A stretch of 64,000 bases of DNA from an uncultured Opitutia bacterium (lineage in GTDB: Bacteria > Verrucomicrobiota > Verrucomicrobiia > Opitutales > Opitutaceae): positions 1 through 64,000 of the forward strand of contig CAIMFY010000017.1 in NCBI GenBank assembly GCA_903840415.1. The letters are read 5' to 3'. This document shows positions 28,135 to 37,640 of this stretch, piece by piece (positions within the stretch are counted from its first letter, which is position 1; each line of letters opens with the position of its first letter). Below the pieces are notes generated by a model. The model saw nothing but the letters and a program-made list of their open reading frames with translations, had not been told where the DNA came from and made no database searches. Made by a program: the position numbers and the translations under genes.

Positions 28135-29340
28135 ATGAAAATATTCATCGCCGACAAATACCCCGAAGCACATCTGGAGCGATTCAAGCAGCTCGGTTGC
28201 GCCGTCACCTACAATCCAACAGTCAAAGCCGAGGAACTGGCCAAGCTTATTCCCGGCCACAAGATCCTCGTCGTCCGCAGCAAACAGGTGACCGGCGAAA
28301 CGCTCAAGGCCGGCGACGAACTCGCACTCGTCCTGCGCGCCGGCGCTGGGGTCAACACGATCGATGTCAAGACGGCCAGTGCCCTCGGCATCTTCGTCAC
28401 CAACTGCCCCGGAAAAAATTCCATCGCCGTGGCGGAACTGGTTTTCGCCCTCCTGCTGAGCATCGATCGCCGCATCGCGGATAGCACCGCCGCACTGCGG
28501 GCGCACCAGTGGAACAAAAAGGAATTTTCCAAAGCCGATGGCATTTTCGGGAAGACGCTGGGCGTGATCGGTGTCGGCTCGATTGGCCGCGAAGTCATCA
28601 TCCGCGCCCAAGCGTTCGGGCTGAAGGTAATCGCTTGGTCGCGTTCACTCACGCCGGCTCAAGCCGAGCAACTGGGCGTCGGCCATTGCGCCGACGTGGA
28701 CGATCTTTTCCGCCGTGCCGACATCGTCACTCTGCACCTCGCGCTCAAGCCGGAGACGCGCCGACTCGTCACCGCCGCGCGCCTGGCGCTCATGCGGCCC
28801 AACGCCATCCTAATCAACACCGCCCGCGGCGAAGTGGTGGACCAAGCCGCGCTACAGGTCGCCTTGGCGACGAGGAAAATTCGCGCTGGGCTGGATGTGT
28901 TCGACCCGGAACCCGCCGAAGGCACCGCGGCGTTCACCGATCCCATTCTCGATTTACCGAACCTGTGCGGCACGCACCATATCGGCGCATCCACCGAACA
29001 GGCACAGGAGGCCATCGCCGAGGAGGCGTTTCGGATCGTGGAAATTTTCCTGAAAACCGGCGAGGCGATCAATTGTGTGAATCTCGCCAAGCGCACGCCC
29101 GCCAAGTGGCAGCTCGTCGTCCGACACTATGACCGGGTGGGCGTGCTGGCCTCGGTCCTCGATGTCATTCGCCGCGCAAACATCAACGTCGAGGAAGTCC
29201 GCAACATCGTGTTTGACGGCGCCGCCGCCGCCAGTTGCCGCATTCAACTCAATGCCGAACCCGGCGCCGAGGTGCTAAGTGCGATCACCAATGGAAACCC
29301 CGACATCATCGGCTTGGAAGCGATCAAACTCGGCAACTGA
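28135..29340 (+). CDS. serA: D-3-phosphoglycerate dehydrogenase
   Basis: 401 residues, the short SerA type (similar in length to the E. coli enzyme). It oxidises 3-phosphoglycerate to 3-phosphohydroxypyruvate, the first step of serine synthesis, in the cytoplasm. The NAD-binding motif GVIGVGSIGREV lies near residue 145. Catalytic Arg is expected in NTARGEVVD, Glu in DVFDPEPAEG and His in GTHHIGAST. A C-terminal ACT domain (about 327-401, HYDRVGVLASVLDVIRRANI) should give feedback control by serine. It stands alone on the plus strand. Confidence 0.93.
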   Translation: MKIFIADKYPEAHLERFKQLGCAVTYNPTVKAEELAKLIPGHKILVVRSKQVTGETLKAGDELALVLRAGAGVNTIDVKTASALGIFVTNCPGKNSIAVAELVFALLLSIDRRIADSTAALRAHQWNKKEFSKADGIFGKTLGVIGVGSIGREVIIRAQAFGLKVIAWSRSLTPAQAEQLGVGHCADVDDLFRRADIVTLHLALKPETRRLVTAARLALMRPNAILINTARGEVVDQAALQVALATRKIRAGLDVFDPEPAEGTAAFTDPILDLPNLCGTHHIGASTEQAQEAIAEEAFRIVEIFLKTGEAINCVNLAKRTPAKWQLVVRHYDRVGVLASVLDVIRRANINVEEVRNIVFDGAAAASCRIQLNAEPGAEVLSAITNGNPDIIGLEAIKLGN

Positions 29341-29425
29341 GTCGGCCCCCGCCGTGATCGTTGACCGCAGACCTTGCCCAAGGATGCCGAAGGTTTTACG
29401 AGAACATCTTGGGTTGCCTTGAGCC

Positions 29426-29737
29426 TTGCGGCGGGATACTTTTTCGGACGTGGACACCCCGCCACAAGATGATGTCACGGTCGAATACGACGTGGATCGG
29501 CTGCGCGAACAACTGGTGCTGTTAGCGGTCGAGTGCCCCTACACAAAATCAAACCCGGCTGGTTGCCCGTTGCACGAAGTGCGGAAAATGAAGCCCAGCT
29601 CGATCATTGACTGGCTGGATGGGTTGAATCGTGAAGAGAAAGATTTCGTGACGCTGTATCACCATTGCTGCCTCGTCACCAAGTGGGAGCGCGCTTGGTT
29701 CGACGAATCGCGCTTTCAGTCAGGCTCGTTTAAATAA
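29426..29737 (+). CDS. Small hypothetical protein
   Basis: Up to 103 residues if started at the TTG codon at 29426; a GTG at 29450 is an alternative. The sequence has an ordered, non-random look: ECPYTKSNPAGCPLHEVRKM, then IIDWLDGLNREEKDFVTLYH and HCCLVTKWE. Three Cys and His residues cluster in the centre and end. I do not recognise the family. It ends 143 bases before the dehydrogenase gene. Confidence 0.6.
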   Translation: MRRDTFSDVDTPPQDDVTVEYDVDRLREQLVLLAVECPYTKSNPAGCPLHEVRKMKPSSIIDWLDGLNREEKDFVTLYHHCCLVTKWERAWFDESRFQSGSFK

Positions 29738-29880
29738 GGTACAGTGCCACTACAGACCGACAGGGCCGTGCCGCGTTTGGTGATCGCGCTCGAATTAGTT
29801 TTCCGTGGTCGACGGAAGCGGCGAATAAAGGTTCGTCTCGGGGGACCAATCAGACAATTCACTTCGTTAACAGACACCCT

Positions 29881-30876
29881 ATGATTCGAGTTATTCATTA
29901 TGGACTCGGGCCGATTGGCCTCGGAGTGGCAAAGATGATTTCCAAACGCGCCGACATGCAGATCGTCGGCGCTATCGACATCGATCCGGACAAGATCGGA
30001 AAGGATTTGAGCGAACTGTTGGGCGACAGACAGATGCTGGGCGTCAAAGTCACCGGTGATGCGGAGTCGGTGCTCGACCGGAGCAGGGCTGACATCGTGG
30101 TGCTGACGACGGCGTCGTCGCTCAAGAAAATCAAGCGGCAGATCGTGCAGATTGTGCAGGCGGGGTTGCCCATCGTCTCGACGTGCGAGGAATTGTCTTA
30201 TCCGCCCGCCCACAACGCCGAACAGGTCGAGGAGCTGGATGCGTTGGCGAAGCAACACCGCGTCGCCATCTATGGCACCGGCGTGAACCCGGGTTTTACG
30301 ATGGACGCGCTGCCGTTGATGCTGACGGCGCCGTGTGCAGACGTCAGAAAGATTCATGTGATGAGGATGCAGGATGCGAGTGTGCGTCGGCTTCCCTTCC
30401 AGCAAAAGATCGGCGCAGGCCTCACCCGCGAGGAGTTTCAGAAACGCGTGGACCAAGGTGCGGTGCGCCATGTGGGCCTGCGCGAGTCCATCTCTATGAT
30501 TGCCGACTCGCTCGGCTGGACCTTGAGCGATTATCGCGAATCCATCGAGCCCGTGATTGCCGCGGCCGACGTCACGACGCCGTTCCTGACCGTCAAGGCC
30601 GGGTTGGTCGCGGGCTTGAATCAATCCGGGCGGGGCTTTGTTGAGGGCAAAGAGCAAATCACCCTGGAGCTGGTAGCGTATGTCGGCGCGCCCCAATCGC
30701 ACGACACGGTAACGATCGAAGGCCAGCCTAATATCACATCCACCATCGTCGGCGGTTTGCATGGCGACATCGCGACTGCGGCGGTCACCGTGAACTCGAT
30801 CCGACGCGTGATTGCTGCACCGGCTGGGTTGCTGACGCCCAACAATCTACCGCTACCACACTGGACAAAGGGATAG
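29881..30876 (+). CDS. DapB-like NAD(P)-dependent dehydrogenase
   Basis: 331 residues. N-terminal Rossmann fold with HYGLGPIGLGVAKM (GxGxxG) and an acidic residue at the end of strand 2 (VGAIDIDPDKIGKD), suggesting NAD preference. The middle has IYGTGVNPGFTMDALPLML, and the C-terminus VNSIRRVIAAPAGLLTPN. This pattern fits the dihydrodipicolinate-reductase-like group that includes 2,4-diaminopentanoate dehydrogenase, rather than true DapB (about 250 residues). The substrate is uncertain; an amino-acid or amine derivative is likely. The neighbours (serA, lpxD) do not decide it. Confidence 0.75.
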   Translation: MIRVIHYGLGPIGLGVAKMISKRADMQIVGAIDIDPDKIGKDLSELLGDRQMLGVKVTGDAESVLDRSRADIVVLTTASSLKKIKRQIVQIVQAGLPIVSTCEELSYPPAHNAEQVEELDALAKQHRVAIYGTGVNPGFTMDALPLMLTAPCADVRKIHVMRMQDASVRRLPFQQKIGAGLTREEFQKRVDQGAVRHVGLRESISMIADSLGWTLSDYRESIEPVIAAADVTTPFLTVKAGLVAGLNQSGRGFVEGKEQITLELVAYVGAPQSHDTVTIEGQPNITSTIVGGLHGDIATAAVTVNSIRRVIAAPAGLLTPNNLPLPHWTKG

Positions 30877-31082
30877 GGGATCAACAGATCCGATGAACCT
30901 CGACTGGAAGCGGCTGGAATCAGGGGTGGCAACGACTGCTGCGCATTTGCTCGGTCACTTCTTGGACTGTTGACCTTCCGTGCCGTTGTGCCTCCGGCTG
31001 GTCCAATGAGATAAATTGAATTTTTCCAAAAGAGATCGTTTCTCCGTTTCTGCTAGCGCCGAAAGCGCCTGCCCCACCTCAC

Positions 31083-32141
31083 ATGAAAATTACCGCCGCC
31101 GAAATTTTTTCCGCCTTCGCCCCACAAGGCCTCCTCACGGAAATGACTGGGCCAGACCAGGCGATCCACCGGATCGCACCCGTCGAGGATTGCGGGCCGG
31201 GAGATTTGGTCTTCGTGGATAAGCCCCAATTTGCCGCCATCGTGGCGCAGCGTCGACCAGCAGTGGTAGTCACGTCGTTCAAACTGAAGCCGCTCTTCGC
31301 CAACAGTGCCGACTTGACCTTGCTCCTCTCGCCCAACGTGAACCTCGGGCAGGCCCTGATCAAACAGCGGTATGCCGGGCGCCAATTTGACGCCGCCGGC
31401 TGGCCGCAAGTCCATCCCTCGGCAGTAGTCCACGAGACGGCGGTGCTAACTGCGACAACCGTTGTGGAGCCACGCGCCGTGGTCGGCCGAAATGTGCAAC
31501 TCGGCGAACGCACTCGGATCATGGCCGGTGCGGTGATCGAACACGACGCGCAGGTGGGCAGCGACACCGTGGTGCATCCCAATGCCGTGATCGGTTATGA
31601 CTGCGTGGTGGGCAGCGAGGCGGTTGTCGGCGCCGGCGCCGTGATCGGTTCCGAGGGGTATGGATTCGCCCAGGACAAGCAGGGAAAGAGCTACCCGATT
31701 CCGCAGACGGGCAACGTCGTCCTCGGTGACCGAGTGCGCGTGGGCGCAAATTGCTGCATTGACCGCGCCGCCTATCGCACGACCCGCATCGGCGCCGGCA
31801 CGAAATTGGACAACCTGTGCCACATCGCCCACAACGTTGAGATCGGCGAGGACTGCCTGCTCACGTCGATGTTTTGCGTCGCGGGGTCCGCGACCATCGG
31901 TAATCGGGTCATGTCGAGCGGCCAGTCAGGTGTTTCGGATCATGTGAAAATTTGCGACGATGTGGTCCTGCTCCACCGCGCTGGAGTCGTTGCCGACATT
32001 GAGCAACCTGGGGCTTATGCCGGGCTCCCGGTGCAGCCGTTCAAAGAATATATACGCAACACCGCGGTATTTCGGATGCTAGCCGACTTGCGCCAACGAC
32101 TGATGAGTTTGGAGAGCCGAAACACCTCCCAGATCAAATAG
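31083..32141 (+). CDS. lpxD: UDP-3-O-acylglucosamine N-acyltransferase
   Basis: 352 residues. It transfers a 3-hydroxyacyl chain from acyl carrier protein to UDP-3-O-acylglucosamine in lipid A synthesis. An N-terminal uridine-binding domain (about 1-100) is followed by a left-handed beta-helix of hexapeptide repeats ([20 protein letters not shown] and [18 protein letters not shown]). [14 protein letters not shown] holds the catalytic His250. A C-terminal helix ([17 protein letters not shown]) completes the family layout. It implies a true LPS-bearing outer membrane. It stands apart from other lipid A genes and converges on the cytochrome-porin pair. Confidence 0.95.
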   Translation: MKITAAEIFSAFAPQGLLTEMTGPDQAIHRIAPVEDCGPGDLVFVDKPQFAAIVAQRRPAVVVTSFKLKPLFANSADLTLLLSPNVNLGQALIKQRYAGRQFDAAGWPQVHPSAVVHETAVLTATTVVEPRAVVGRNVQLGERTRIMAGAVIEHDAQVGSDTVVHPNAVIGYDCVVGSEAVVGAGAVIGSEGYGFAQDKQGKSYPIPQTGNVVLGDRVRVGANCCIDRAAYRTTRIGAGTKLDNLCHIAHNVEIGEDCLLTSMFCVAGSATIGNRVMSSGQSGVSDHVKICDDVVLLHRAGVVADIEQPGAYAGLPVQPFKEYIRNTAVFRMLADLRQRLMSLESRNTSQIK

Positions 32142-32244
32142 CGACAACTCAAGCACAGAGTGGCGTCAGGCGTCGAGACTCGCGGATGCGAACATTTTTG
32201 CGCGACGAGATCCGAAAAACAATACTTCGCCTCGCAAATACAAA

Positions 32245-32274
32245 CAGGCCGCACATCTTTCGATGCGCGGCCTG
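32245..32274. terminator. Hairpin between convergent lpxD and porin genes
   Basis: CAGGCCGC (32245-32252) pairs with GCGGCCTG (32267-32274). ATC and GAT extend the stem around a TTTC loop after small mismatches. No long T tract follows on either side, so termination efficiency is uncertain, but its place between two converging genes fits a bidirectional terminator. Confidence 0.55.
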
Positions 32275-32303
32275 CGGGAGTAACTAAACGAACCACAAAA
32301 TGC

Positions 32304-34526
32304 TCAGAGCGCGTGTTCGAGCGTCAGATAGGCCACCGGGCCGTGATAGTTGGCAAAACCGCCCGTCGTATCGTTCCTACTGTTGAAGTAGCCGATTTTC
32401 CCGCTGGCGATCCATTTGTCGGAAAACTTGCGCTTGAGGCCGACCGTGACGGATGAATCCTGCACGTTGACGCCAAAGGGCATCGTAGTCGTCGCTAGGA
32501 ACGCATTGCCGTTGTTAGCGCGATAATAGTTCAATTGCACCTGTGCATCGGTGTCCTTGTCCACCACGAATCCTGCCAGCAGGCTGCCGGTCACGTAGTT
32601 ATTATTGGAGTTTTGGACGACCTTGTTCGTATCCCACGCGTTGGCCGTGGCGGTCGCAGGTGTCCATCCGGCGCGAGGGTAAACCGTGCTGATGACATTG
32701 TAGGTCGCGTTGGCATTCAACTGCACGTAACACGACTTGTCCGGGGTCCAGTCGATGGTCTCGCCGATCATGTAGTTCTTGCCATCGAGCGAATCGTTGG
32801 CCGGGAAGGTGGGCAGAAAGCCCGTGACCTGCATCGTGCTGCGCTGATCGATGAATCGCGTGGTGAAGCTGACGACCGCGTTGGGCTTGGCGATTGCAGT
32901 GAGTTTGTAACCCTTGCTCTGCGAATCGAGCAGGTAGTAATCGCCGACGCGGGTCCCAAAGCCGACGCTGCCGTCCTTGTGGCCTTTGTCGAAGGCCTCC
33001 GCCCGCAGCGACAGCTGTGGCGATACTTTCCAGTTAGCGCCGAGGGAATAGTCGCCGTGTTTCTCGGAGACGTTATTGTTGGCAATCGTGCCGTTAGCGG
33101 CCGTCAGCGTATTGAAGGCCGAGGAGTTGTTCTCGGTGCCGTCCAAGCTGCGTTTGCTGCCGGTGAAGTAGAGCGACAGATTTTTGATTCCGGTGTAGCG
33201 CAGTTCGGCGACCGGGGTTTGCGTCTGCTGGTCGATCTTCGAATAGGCCAGACGTGGTGTGGTCGCGAGGGTAACGGTCGGAGGAACCACGGTTGTGCCA
33301 ACAGTGGCCGCAACGACTGAGTAAGTGCTCGAGCCGCGCACATATTCATCCTGATCGCGGAAGCCAATCTTCACGGAGAGATCCTTGCTGGCTTTGTAGG
33401 TTAGGGAGGCATTGCCCACGTAGTTTTTGATGCGAGAGCCACCCGCCAAACCGGTGAAAGTGGCGGTGGAAACCGCCAGAGCACCACTTGAGGTTGGTGT
33501 CGCAGTGATCGTCGGGCGATTGCCTGTGAGGTCGCCGTGCAACAGTTCGTAAGTGCCACCGAGATGGAAGCTCAGCTTGTCAGTCAGCGCGGTGTCCGAA
33601 TTGAAGGTCGCACCCGTTGTCTGGGTCGCAATGCCATCGGACTGGGCGAACCATGCCTGATTATTCCAATTGGCGGCACCCACCGCCGCCTTCGCAGCGG
33701 GCTGAGCGGCCGTCGCGAGACCGGCAATCGACCAAGGGATGACTGCGCCAGGAAAATTCGTGAAGTAGCGCGTATCGAGATTTTTGGTCCGATCCCCGAG
33801 GAGCGTGAATTGCACCTCCGTCTTTCCGATTTTGTGCCGCAGTTCGAGTTCCAAGTTTTCATGCCGCTCCCCAAGTTGGAGATAGCTAGGCGTGCCCTTT
33901 CGCGTTTGCGTGATGGGATTGGGCGCGACGGTGAAGGGCAGACCGGTGAGGTCAGATGAACCCCAGATGGTTGAGTCCTTCCGGCCGGAGCGGAGTTCGT
34001 TCGTATAGCGAACTGTGACTTCTGGCATGTCTTTGAGAGCCAATTTGCCCTCAATCCAGAATTTGCTGCGATCGACGTGCAGGTCCTCCTGCGTCAGCGG
34101 CAGCCACTGGTTACTGAGCGGGAAAAAGCCGCCGGCACCGTCATAGAAAGTGCGGAAACGCTTATAACCCGCATCAATGGAACCGACCTCGCTCTTGGTG
34201 ACGTTGAGGTGAGCGAGATAGTCCTCGCTCCCGGCCAGCGCTTTGCCGTCAAAGACGACCGTGGTGGTTTTCGAGACATCCTTCGACAGATGGAGTTCTT
34301 CGATTCCCACGCCGCCGTCAGAGGGTTGCTTGGTGCGATTCTGAAATGCGGCCTTGTCGCCAGTGATGGCCCCAGCCTGTCCCGTAATCTTGATATAGCT
34401 TTCGTAAGTCGGAAATGCATCCGACTCTGCTTTGTCCGCAGCGCGGGCCGGAAGACCGGCGCAGAGGAGCAGGGACCCGGTAAGGAGTCCGGCACTGCGA
34501 ATGGTGGCAAAAATCTTTGTGTTCAT
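32304..34526 (-). CDS. MtrB/PioB-like outer-membrane beta-barrel protein
   Basis: About 740 residues from the ATG at 34526 (signal peptide MNTKIFATIRSAGLLTGSLL ending ARA); ATGs at 34535 or 34577 would add a few residues, the latter overlapping the upstream gene. The chain is a long run of amphipathic beta-strands (ELELRHKIGKTEVQFTLLGD, KDLSVKIGFRDQDEYVRGSS) ending in a barrel-like strand VAYLTLEHAL. It resembles the decaheme-associated porins that sheath a multiheme cytochrome across the outer membrane. It follows the octaheme lipoprotein gene by 16 bases, which matches the porin-cytochrome arrangement. It lacks the CxxC sometimes seen near the N-terminus of MtrB. Confidence 0.8.
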   Translation of the reverse strand: MNTKIFATIRSAGLLTGSLLLCAGLPARAADKAESDAFPTYESYIKITGQAGAITGDKAAFQNRTKQPSDGGVGIEELHLSKDVSKTTTVVFDGKALAGSEDYLAHLNVTKSEVGSIDAGYKRFRTFYDGAGGFFPLSNQWLPLTQEDLHVDRSKFWIEGKLALKDMPEVTVRYTNELRSGRKDSTIWGSSDLTGLPFTVAPNPITQTRKGTPSYLQLGERHENLELELRHKIGKTEVQFTLLGDRTKNLDTRYFTNFPGAVIPWSIAGLATAAQPAAKAAVGAANWNNQAWFAQSDGIATQTTGATFNSDTALTDKLSFHLGGTYELLHGDLTGNRPTITATPTSSGALAVSTATFTGLAGGSRIKNYVGNASLTYKASKDLSVKIGFRDQDEYVRGSSTYSVVAATVGTTVVPPTVTLATTPRLAYSKIDQQTQTPVAELRYTGIKNLSLYFTGSKRSLDGTENNSSAFNTLTAANGTIANNNVSEKHGDYSLGANWKVSPQLSLRAEAFDKGHKDGSVGFGTRVGDYYLLDSQSKGYKLTAIAKPNAVVSFTTRFIDQRSTMQVTGFLPTFPANDSLDGKNYMIGETIDWTPDKSCYVQLNANATYNVISTVYPRAGWTPATATANAWDTNKVVQNSNNNYVTGSLLAGFVVDKDTDAQVQLNYYRANNGNAFLATTTMPFGVNVQDSSVTVGLKRKFSDKWIASGKIGYFNSRNDTTGGFANYHGPVAYLTLEHAL

Positions 34527-34542
34527 GGCGTGCATGGTGCGG

Positions 34543-35334
34543 TCAATAGCGGAAGTGGTTGTTGGCGTTGGAACCATGCGGCGCCTCGTGGCAACTAGCG
34601 CTCCAGCATGTGCCCTGCATTAGACGCGCGTTGTGGTTCTGCGCACTAGGATTGATGGCGTTGGCGTTGATTACGCCGCCACCGGTGCTCTCAAGATGGC
34701 AGCGCAGGCAGAGATTCGCGTCGCGAGCGACGAGCATCTTCTGATTGATTGTGCCATGGGGATTGTGACAGGAGACACAGCCTTCACGCAACGCCGCGTG
34801 CTCGTAAACAAACGGACCTTTCTGCTGCGTATGGCACTTGGTGCATGTGGCATTCTGGCCCTCTAGATCGGTGCCGGTGCCGGCGACCGCATTGCCGCTG
34901 TGCAACTCATGGCAGTCAGCGCAACTCATCTTGCCGTGCATCACGTCATGGCTGTTCGGCAGGCTGAACTGGGCGCGTTTGTCGAGATGGCACTGGAAGC
35001 ATGTCTCGGGCGACTTACGCGGATTAATGATAGTAGCCTTGCTGCCGCCGACAGCAACGTGAAGGCTGCCGGGCCCGTGGCAGGCTTCGCAACCAGTGTC
35101 ACCGACTTTCGCATCGGCTAGCGCCAGCTTGGCATGGCTCGCAGTCGCGAAGTGATCGGTTTGGTCGGTGTGGCATTGCGCGCACTCCTTCGAACCAACG
35201 AATTTCGCGCCGGCGATTTGCGGCGGCGCGACCATCGTGCGATTGGCGGCTACACATCCGATCAGCACGATGCCCCACAGGGCCGTGCCTCCGAAAATGA
35301 GCGTGGATTTATTCCAGCGAGGACAGGTGATCAT
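34543..35334 (-). CDS. Octaheme c-type cytochrome lipoprotein
   Basis: 263 residues. The N-terminus ends in a lipobox-like VLIGCVAAN, so it is probably lipid-anchored in the periplasm or outer membrane. Seven CxxCH motifs are visible (CAQCH, CEACH, CFQCH, CADCH, CTKCH, CVSCH, CLRCH) plus one CX4CH, CWSASCH, giving eight potential c hemes. The order and spacing resemble the DmsE/MtrA-type periplasmic cytochromes, which are longer and decaheme. It is the first gene of a two-gene operon with the MtrB-like barrel and should carry electrons to or through it. Confidence 0.88.
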   Translation of the reverse strand: MITCPRWNKSTLIFGGTALWGIVLIGCVAANRTMVAPPQIAGAKFVGSKECAQCHTDQTDHFATASHAKLALADAKVGDTGCEACHGPGSLHVAVGGSKATIINPRKSPETCFQCHLDKRAQFSLPNSHDVMHGKMSCADCHELHSGNAVAGTGTDLEGQNATCTKCHTQQKGPFVYEHAALREGCVSCHNPHGTINQKMLVARDANLCLRCHLESTGGGVINANAINPSAQNHNARLMQGTCWSASCHEAPHGSNANNHFRY

Positions 35335-35667
35335 GGTGAAGATGCTTTGGCAGTTCTAGGAGCGGTGGTAGTAAGTTTTCTGACTTATTGCTATGTGAGT
35401 ATGCGCATAAATCGACTCGCGGTCTGCGCACCGGTTGCCGAGTTCTACGCAGCTGTTGGCGTATTTTATTTCTCCACACAGACAACTAATGCGTGACTGT
35501 AAATTTTCTATTGAGCAAAATGCGCGTGGTCGAAAAAACCAAGAAATGCGGTATGGCGGCCAAAATGCGGAGAGCGATCTCTGCGCGTTTGGGTGATAGT
35601 GAATTAAGACGGAGCTTCAACGCTCTGCCAACTGAATCCTCCAAAACTAATCGTCTCGTAACCTGCC
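35335..35667. other. Divergent intergenic region between two cytochrome operons
   Basis: About 330 bases separate the lipoprotein cytochrome (leftward) from the monoheme cytochrome (rightward). It is more AT-rich than the flanks (for example GTAAATTTTCTATTGAGCAA near 35500) and must hold promoters for both directions. I see no clear FNR or CRP consensus and no gene. Confidence 0.5.
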
Positions 35668-35997
35668 ATGAAATCATCCCATCGCCTCCTCGCTCTTGCT
35701 GCCGCCTTCGCCACGCTCACGGCGTTTGGCGCCGACGCCGCCACCAACTGGACCGATCAATGCGCCAAGTGCCATGGCGCTGACGGCAAAGGTGAAACGA
35801 AAATGGGCAAGAAGCTTGGTATCCTCGATCTCACGGACGCGAAAGTGCAGGCCAGCTTCACCGACGAAGCTGCATTCAAAGCCGTCAAAGAGGGTATCAA
35901 AGACAAGAACGACAAGGTCACGATGAAACCGATCGAGGGTCTGACCGACGACGAAATCAAGGCACTCATCCCCGTCGTCCGCGCTCTCAAGAAATAA
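35668..35997 (+). CDS. Small periplasmic monoheme cytochrome c (class I)
   Basis: 109 residues: signal peptide to about residue 24 (AFGADA), heme motif QCAKCHGADGKG, and a candidate Met axial ligand in KVTMKPIEGL. The length and C-terminal helix (DDEIKALIPVVRALKK) fit a soluble electron shuttle. It is the first gene of a rightward series that continues with the tetraheme protein, Fe-S protein and NrfD-like subunit. A close paralogue is encoded at 51916-52251, at the other end of the cytochrome block. Confidence 0.93.
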   Translation: MKSSHRLLALAAAFATLTAFGADAATNWTDQCAKCHGADGKGETKMGKKLGILDLTDAKVQASFTDEAAFKAVKEGIKDKNDKVTMKPIEGLTDDEIKALIPVVRALKK

Positions 35998-36022
35998 TTC
36001 CGCGCTGGCCGCACCTTGCGTC

Positions 36023-36694
36023 ATGGAAACTCTCCCGCCCTCAGCGCCCGCGAGCAAAATTGCCCGCACCAATATTTTTCTCGCGGGCCTCACGCTGGGG
36101 TTCCTCGCACTCGCGGCCCTCTTCACGAAAAATCTCTGGGGTCACCTGCCCACCAAGCAGACGATTCCGATCGTCGACAAGAAATTCCTTGAGACGACAC
36201 CGTGGCGCCAGACCTACGCCGATCTCGTCAAGGCGAAGGAAGATCTTTCCGACTACGACTGCTACGGCTGCCACGAGAAAAAGAAACCGCCGACCATCCG
36301 CTACGACGCGAATCAAAAAATCGTCGTGCCGAAGGAACATTCCGACGTAGTAATGGGCCACGGTTCGCATGATCGAAACAACCTCTGCTACAACTGCCAC
36401 AACGAACAGAATCTCGCTACGCTCCAAATTCGCGACGGAACCGAGGTGAAGTTCGACAACATCCCGCCACTGTGCGGAAGTTGTCATGGTCCGACTTATC
36501 GTGATTGGGAAGCCGGCGCACATGGCCGCACCAGCGGCTTCTGGGATCGCAGCAAAGGTGAGATCACACGCTTGAGCTGCGCGAACTGCCACAATCCCCA
36601 TTCACCGCGAATTCCCACGCGCGAACCAGCGCCAGGTCCGCACTCGCTGCGTGCCACGACGACAGTCCACGAATCCGCCGAATCTTCACACTGA
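36023..36694 (+). CDS. Membrane-anchored tetraheme cytochrome c
   Basis: 223 residues with an uncleaved-looking N-terminal anchor (NIFLAGLTLGFLALAALF, about 17-34) and a periplasmic domain holding four CxxCH motifs: CYGCH, CYNCH, CGSCH and CANCH. Extra His residues (GHGSHDRNN, GAHGRTSGFWD) probably serve as axial ligands. It is followed after one base by the Fe-S subunit gene, so it is likely the cytochrome subunit of a quinone-linked complex, comparable in layout to the NrfD-containing Cbc complexes of Geobacter or to DsrJ in DsrMKJOP. No molybdopterin catalytic subunit is encoded nearby. Confidence 0.88.
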   Translation: METLPPSAPASKIARTNIFLAGLTLGFLALAALFTKNLWGHLPTKQTIPIVDKKFLETTPWRQTYADLVKAKEDLSDYDCYGCHEKKKPPTIRYDANQKIVVPKEHSDVVMGHGSHDRNNLCYNCHNEQNLATLQIRDGTEVKFDNIPPLCGSCHGPTYRDWEAGAHGRTSGFWDRSKGEITRLSCANCHNPHSPRIPTREPAPGPHSLRATTTVHESAESSH

Positions 36695-36695
36695 C

Positions 36696-37640
36696 ATGCC
36701 CCTTCCCGATTCCACGACCGACAAGACTTCCGACGCCGCGATGTCGCGCCGCAGTTTTCTCCGCGGCAGCGCGGCCCTCGGCGGACTCACCGCCCTAGCC
36801 GCCAGCCTTTCGCCCCTGCGTGAACTGCACGACTTCACAAACACAGAACAGTTCCTCCAAAAATATTACAAGGAGCTGACTCCGGACGAGATGACCAAGG
36901 TGCTCAAACGCATCGAAGGTGAGGTCGAAAAACAATATGGCGTGCGCCCGCACGTCCGTGATCTCCGGCCGATGGATGGCGTCGAATATGTCTACTGCCT
37001 GAATCTCACCCGCTGCATTGGTTGCCGCAAGTGCGTCCACGCCTGCGTCAACGAAAACAACCAGTCGCGCAATCCCGAGATCCAATACATCCGCGTCTTG
37101 AAAATGCCGCACGGCTCGATGGATGTTGAGAAAGGCGACCATACTTACGACGCGAAACAGGTGCCAGAAAAGGGCTTCTTTTACATGCCGATTCAGTGTC
37201 AGCAGTGCCACAATCCGCCGTGCGTGAAAGTCTGCCCCGTCAACGCCACTTGGCAAGAGAAGGACGGCATCACGGTCATCGATTACGACTGGTGCATCGG
37301 CTGCCGCTACTGTGAGGCGGCGTGTCCTTATTGGGCGCGGCGCTTTAATTGGACGAAGCCCGAAATTCCGAAGGAACGCCTCAATTCCAATATGGCCTAT
37401 CTCGGCAATCGCCCGCGCAAGCAGGGCGTGATGGAAAAGTGCCACTTCTGCATCCAGCGCACCCGTGCTGGGAGATATCCCGCGTGCCTTGAGGTCTGTC
37501 CCGTCGGCGCACGGAAGTTCGGCAACATTCTCGATCCGGAGAGCGAAGTTTCCTACATTCTCCGCGAAAAACGTGTCTTCATCCAGCTGAAGGAAGAAAT
37601 GGGCACGTCACCCCGGTTCTTTTACTATTTCGACAAATGA
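36696..37640 (+). CDS. Tat-exported four-cluster Fe-S electron-transfer subunit
   Basis: 314 residues from the ATG at 36696. The twin-arginine signal SRRSFLRGSAALGGLTALAA places it in the periplasm. Four cysteine groups are visible: CIGCRKCVHAC, CQQCHNPPCVKVCP, CIGCRYCEAACP and CHFC...CLEVCP, as in the NrfC/TtrB/DsrO/HybA family, predicting four [4Fe-4S] clusters. Its stop overlaps the start of the NrfD-like gene (ATGA), a sign of a tightly coupled complex. It should pass electrons between the quinone-site membrane subunit and the tetraheme cytochrome. Confidence 0.93.
   Translation: MPLPDSTTDKTSDAAMSRRSFLRGSAALGGLTALAASLSPLRELHDFTNTEQFLQKYYKELTPDEMTKVLKRIEGEVEKQYGVRPHVRDLRPMDGVEYVYCLNLTRCIGCRKCVHACVNENNQSRNPEIQYIRVLKMPHGSMDVEKGDHTYDAKQVPEKGFFYMPIQCQQCHNPPCVKVCPVNATWQEKDGITVIDYDWCIGCRYCEAACPYWARRFNWTKPEIPKERLNSNMAYLGNRPRKQGVMEKCHFCIQRTRAGRYPACLEVCPVGARKFGNILDPESEVSYILREKRVFIQLKEEMGTSPRFFYYFDK

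Noticed and set aside
34543-35334. Full decaheme MtrA/DmsE assignment
   Set aside because: Only seven CxxCH and one CX4CH are visible and the protein is shorter than MtrA, so I call it an octaheme lipoprotein.
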